Shown: positions 62,581 to 64,000 of the stretch, in pieces
Position numbering within the stretch: the stretch's first letter is position 1
Layout: the number at the start of each line of letters is the position of its first letter
Assembly: GCF_900105395.1 (NCBI RefSeq)
Contig: NZ_LT629775.1
Span: 62,001 to 126,000, forward strand
DNA: 64,000 nucleotides
Reading direction: 5' to 3'
Origin: Streptomyces sp. TLI_053
GTDB taxonomy: Bacteria > Actinomycetota > Actinomycetes > Streptomycetales > Streptomycetaceae
Notes under the pieces: model-generated
Told to the model about the DNA's origin: nothing
Database searches by the model: none
What the model saw: the letters and a program-made list of their open reading frames with translations, nothing else
Program-made: the position numbers and the translations under genes

Positions 62581-64000
62581 TGAAGTTCTCCCGTGATTTC
62601 GCCCTGTGCTGGAGTCCACTCCTCGTCCCGCGAGGGGCCGGGAAAGTGACAGGCCACGGTGTGGTCGGCTGCGTAGTCCTGCAGATGCGGGTCTTGCTGC
62701 TCGCATCGCAGTCGGTCTGCGGGTCGGAGGGCTGGATGCCTCGGGCATCTGTTGCGGAAGCGGCATCCGGCCGGGATGTGTGAGGCGTCGAAAGTGGCGT
62801 TGGTCAGGCGGATCCTGCGACGTGTGCGCTCCACCGCCGGGTCGGGAGCGGGTGATGCTGACAGGAGGGCCTGGGTGTAGGGGTGGGCCGGCGCGGAGAA
62901 GACGGACTGTGCGTTGCCGAGCTCGACGACGCGGCCCAGGTACATGATCGCCACTCGGTCCGCGACATAGCGGGCTACTGCGAGGTCGTGCGCCACGAAG
63001 AGGTAGCTCAGTGCCAAGCGTTTCCTGAGCGTGTCCAAGAGGTTGAGCACGGATGCCTGGACGGAGACGTCCAGTGCGGAGACCGGTTCGTCGAGCAGCA
63101 GTAGTTGCGGGGCTGCAGCGAGGGCCCGGCCGATGCTCACCCGCTGGCGCTGGCCGCCTGAGAGTTCGGAGGGAAATCGGCGCGTGTGCTCGGCATCGAG
63201 TCCTACGAGGTCGAGCAGTTCGTCGACTCGTTGCCTGATGTGCTGCGGCTTCCAGCCCTGGGCGCGCAGTGGTTCTGCGAGGAGGTCGGCGACTGGCATG
63301 CGGGGATCCAGTGACGTGCCCGGATCCTGGAAGACGATCTGTACGTCTCGGCGCAGTCGGGCGCGCTCGGTACGGTTCAGGCCGCCCGTCGGGTGTCCGT
63401 AGAGTGTGACGGTCCCTTGCGTGTTCCCAGGGGCTCGTCTGCCGGCCGTGGTGGTGACGGAATCGACGATGGCGTTCAGCATGGTGGATTTCCCGCATCC
63501 CGATTCACCGATGAGTGCGAGCGTCTCTGCCGTCCTGATGTCGAGGCTGACGCCGTCGACTGCCCGGACGGTGCCGGTCCTTCTCCTCAGAACGGCTCCC
63601 GTTAGTACAGGGAAGTGGCGTACCAGGTCGTCGATCTGGAGAGCGACGGGGCGTTGTTCGCGGGGCGGCGGCGGTTGGTGCGCGCCTGTCTGCGTACTGT
63701 GTGAGGGGTAGATCCGGTTTCTGTCGAGCTGTCCGCGGGCGAGCTCTGGTGCGCGGTGGCATGCGGCTGTGTGGGGCTCCGTCTCGACGATGGCCGTGAG
63801 GAGTGGGTCGAGCCGACGGCAGACGTCGACAGCGATGGGGCACCGGCCGGCGAAGGAGCATCCTGCGGGGGTGTGTCCTGCGGGGGGCGGGGTGCCCTCG
63901 ATGGGTGTGAGGGCCTGTTGTGTGGAGGGCCCCGGGTGAGGCACTGCGCCCAGGAGGCCGATGGTGTAGGGCATGAGGGGTCGGTGGAACACTGCCTCGG
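62577..64000 (-). CDS. Peptide-type ABC transporter ATPase (DppD-DppF fusion), 5' end outside window
   Basis: The frame is open past the right edge; the GTG at 63992 is not a credible start. The first 90 visible residues are the C-terminal oligopeptide-ABC tail of one ATPase (FHRPLMPYTIGLLGAVPHPG, then CSFAGRCPIAVDVCRRLDP). A second complete ATPase follows: Walker A GESGCGKST, Q-loop FQDPGTSLDPR, signature LSGGQRQR, Walker B LLLLDEPVSALD, switch His VAHDLAV, and its own Cys-rich tail (CRFRNRCPRHP...C...H). So two DppD/DppF-type ATPases are fused in one chain. Permease and binding-protein genes should lie just beyond the window. Co-translated with the 50-residue protein and the terpene synthase. 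Confidence 0.9.
   Translation of the reverse strand, partial: EAVFHRPLMPYTIGLLGAVPHPGPSTQQALTPIEGTPPPAGHTPAGCSFAGRCPIAVDVCRRLDPLLTAIVETEPHTAACHRAPELARGQLDRNRIYPSHSTQTGAHQPPPPREQRPVALQIDDLVRHFPVLTGAVLRRRTGTVRAVDGVSLDIRTAETLALIGESGCGKSTMLNAIVDSVTTTAGRRAPGNTQGTVTLYGHPTGGLNRTERARLRRDVQIVFQDPGTSLDPRMPVADLLAEPLRAQGWKPQHIRQRVDELLDLVGLDAEHTRRFPSELSGGQRQRVSIGRALAAAPQLLLLDEPVSALDVSVQASVLNLLDTLRKRLALSYLFVAHDLAVARYVADRVAIMYLGRVVELGNAQSVFSAPAHPYTQALLSASPAPDPAVERTRRRIRLTNATFDASHIPAGCRFRNRCPRHPALRPADRLRCEQQDPHLQDYAADHTVACHFPGPSRDEEWTPAQGEITGELQ

Overview
The window reads as chromosomal DNA of a streptomycete or close relative (Streptomyces/Kitasatospora type). Evidence: very high GC in third codon positions, GTG starts next to purine-rich ribosome binding sites, many ATGA/GTGA stop-start overlaps, Tat and lipoprotein export signals, LAL and FCD-GntR regulators, and Streptomyces-type glycoside hydrolases. 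No rRNA, tRNA or CRISPR array was recognised.

Layout. (1) 1-4233, plus strand: the 3' end of a modular type I polyketide synthase (DH-KR-ACP visible) translationally coupled to an MpaB/DUF2236-type oxygenase and an AveC-like membrane protein (spirocyclase family). (2) 4234-5980: a graveyard of gene fragments (IS110, IS1182 and IS5 transposases, 3' end of an FCD regulator). (3) 5986-9312: secreted GH78 alpha-L-rhamnosidase with two discoidin-type domains. (4) 9400-11400: IS remnant plus truncated genes of unknown function. (5) 11436-19477: a galactan locus: LacI regulator, sugar ABC importer, GH42 beta-galactosidase and secreted GH53 endo-galactanase, with two matching operators in the divergent promoter region. 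(6) 19478-21930: mostly degraded DNA with an IstB remnant and one small hypothetical gene. (7) 21932-25302: glycine-rich secreted protein, then a divergent SDR/AraC pair. (8) 25402-40085: a complete L-rhamnose locus (LacI repressor, mutarotase, ABC importer, isomerase, aldolase-dehydrogenase, kinase) joined to lutABC for L-lactate oxidation, with four related operators between the divergent arms. (9) 40137-45535: an orphan peptide-type binding lipoprotein divergent from a LAL regulator, and a small secreted protein. (10) 45660-48900: second graveyard (Tn3 and IS5 transposase fragments, truncated genes). (11) 48986-59880: a complete non-phosphorylative L-fucose pathway plus a one-permease ABC importer, flanked by two paralogous FCD regulators. 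(12) 59870-64000, minus strand: an operon of a peptide-type ABC ATPase (runs off the window), a 50-codon gene and a bifunctional class I/class II terpene synthase, all joined by ATGA overlaps.

How the parts fit. Regions 3, 5, 8 and 11 together suit degradation of plant cell wall material such as rhamnogalacturonan I with galactan side chains and fucosylated glycans. Extracellular GH78 and GH53 release rhamnose and galacto-oligosaccharides, importers take them up, and GH42 finishes the galactan. Rhamnose yields DHAP plus lactaldehyde/lactate, and fucose yields pyruvate plus lactate, so LutABC is a shared end point. The two edges carry specialised metabolism: a polyketide operon with a possible spiroketal-type tailoring protein on the left, and an unusual terpene operon with a tiny conserved-looking partner gene on the right. 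The right-edge operon is the strongest candidate for an undescribed system.
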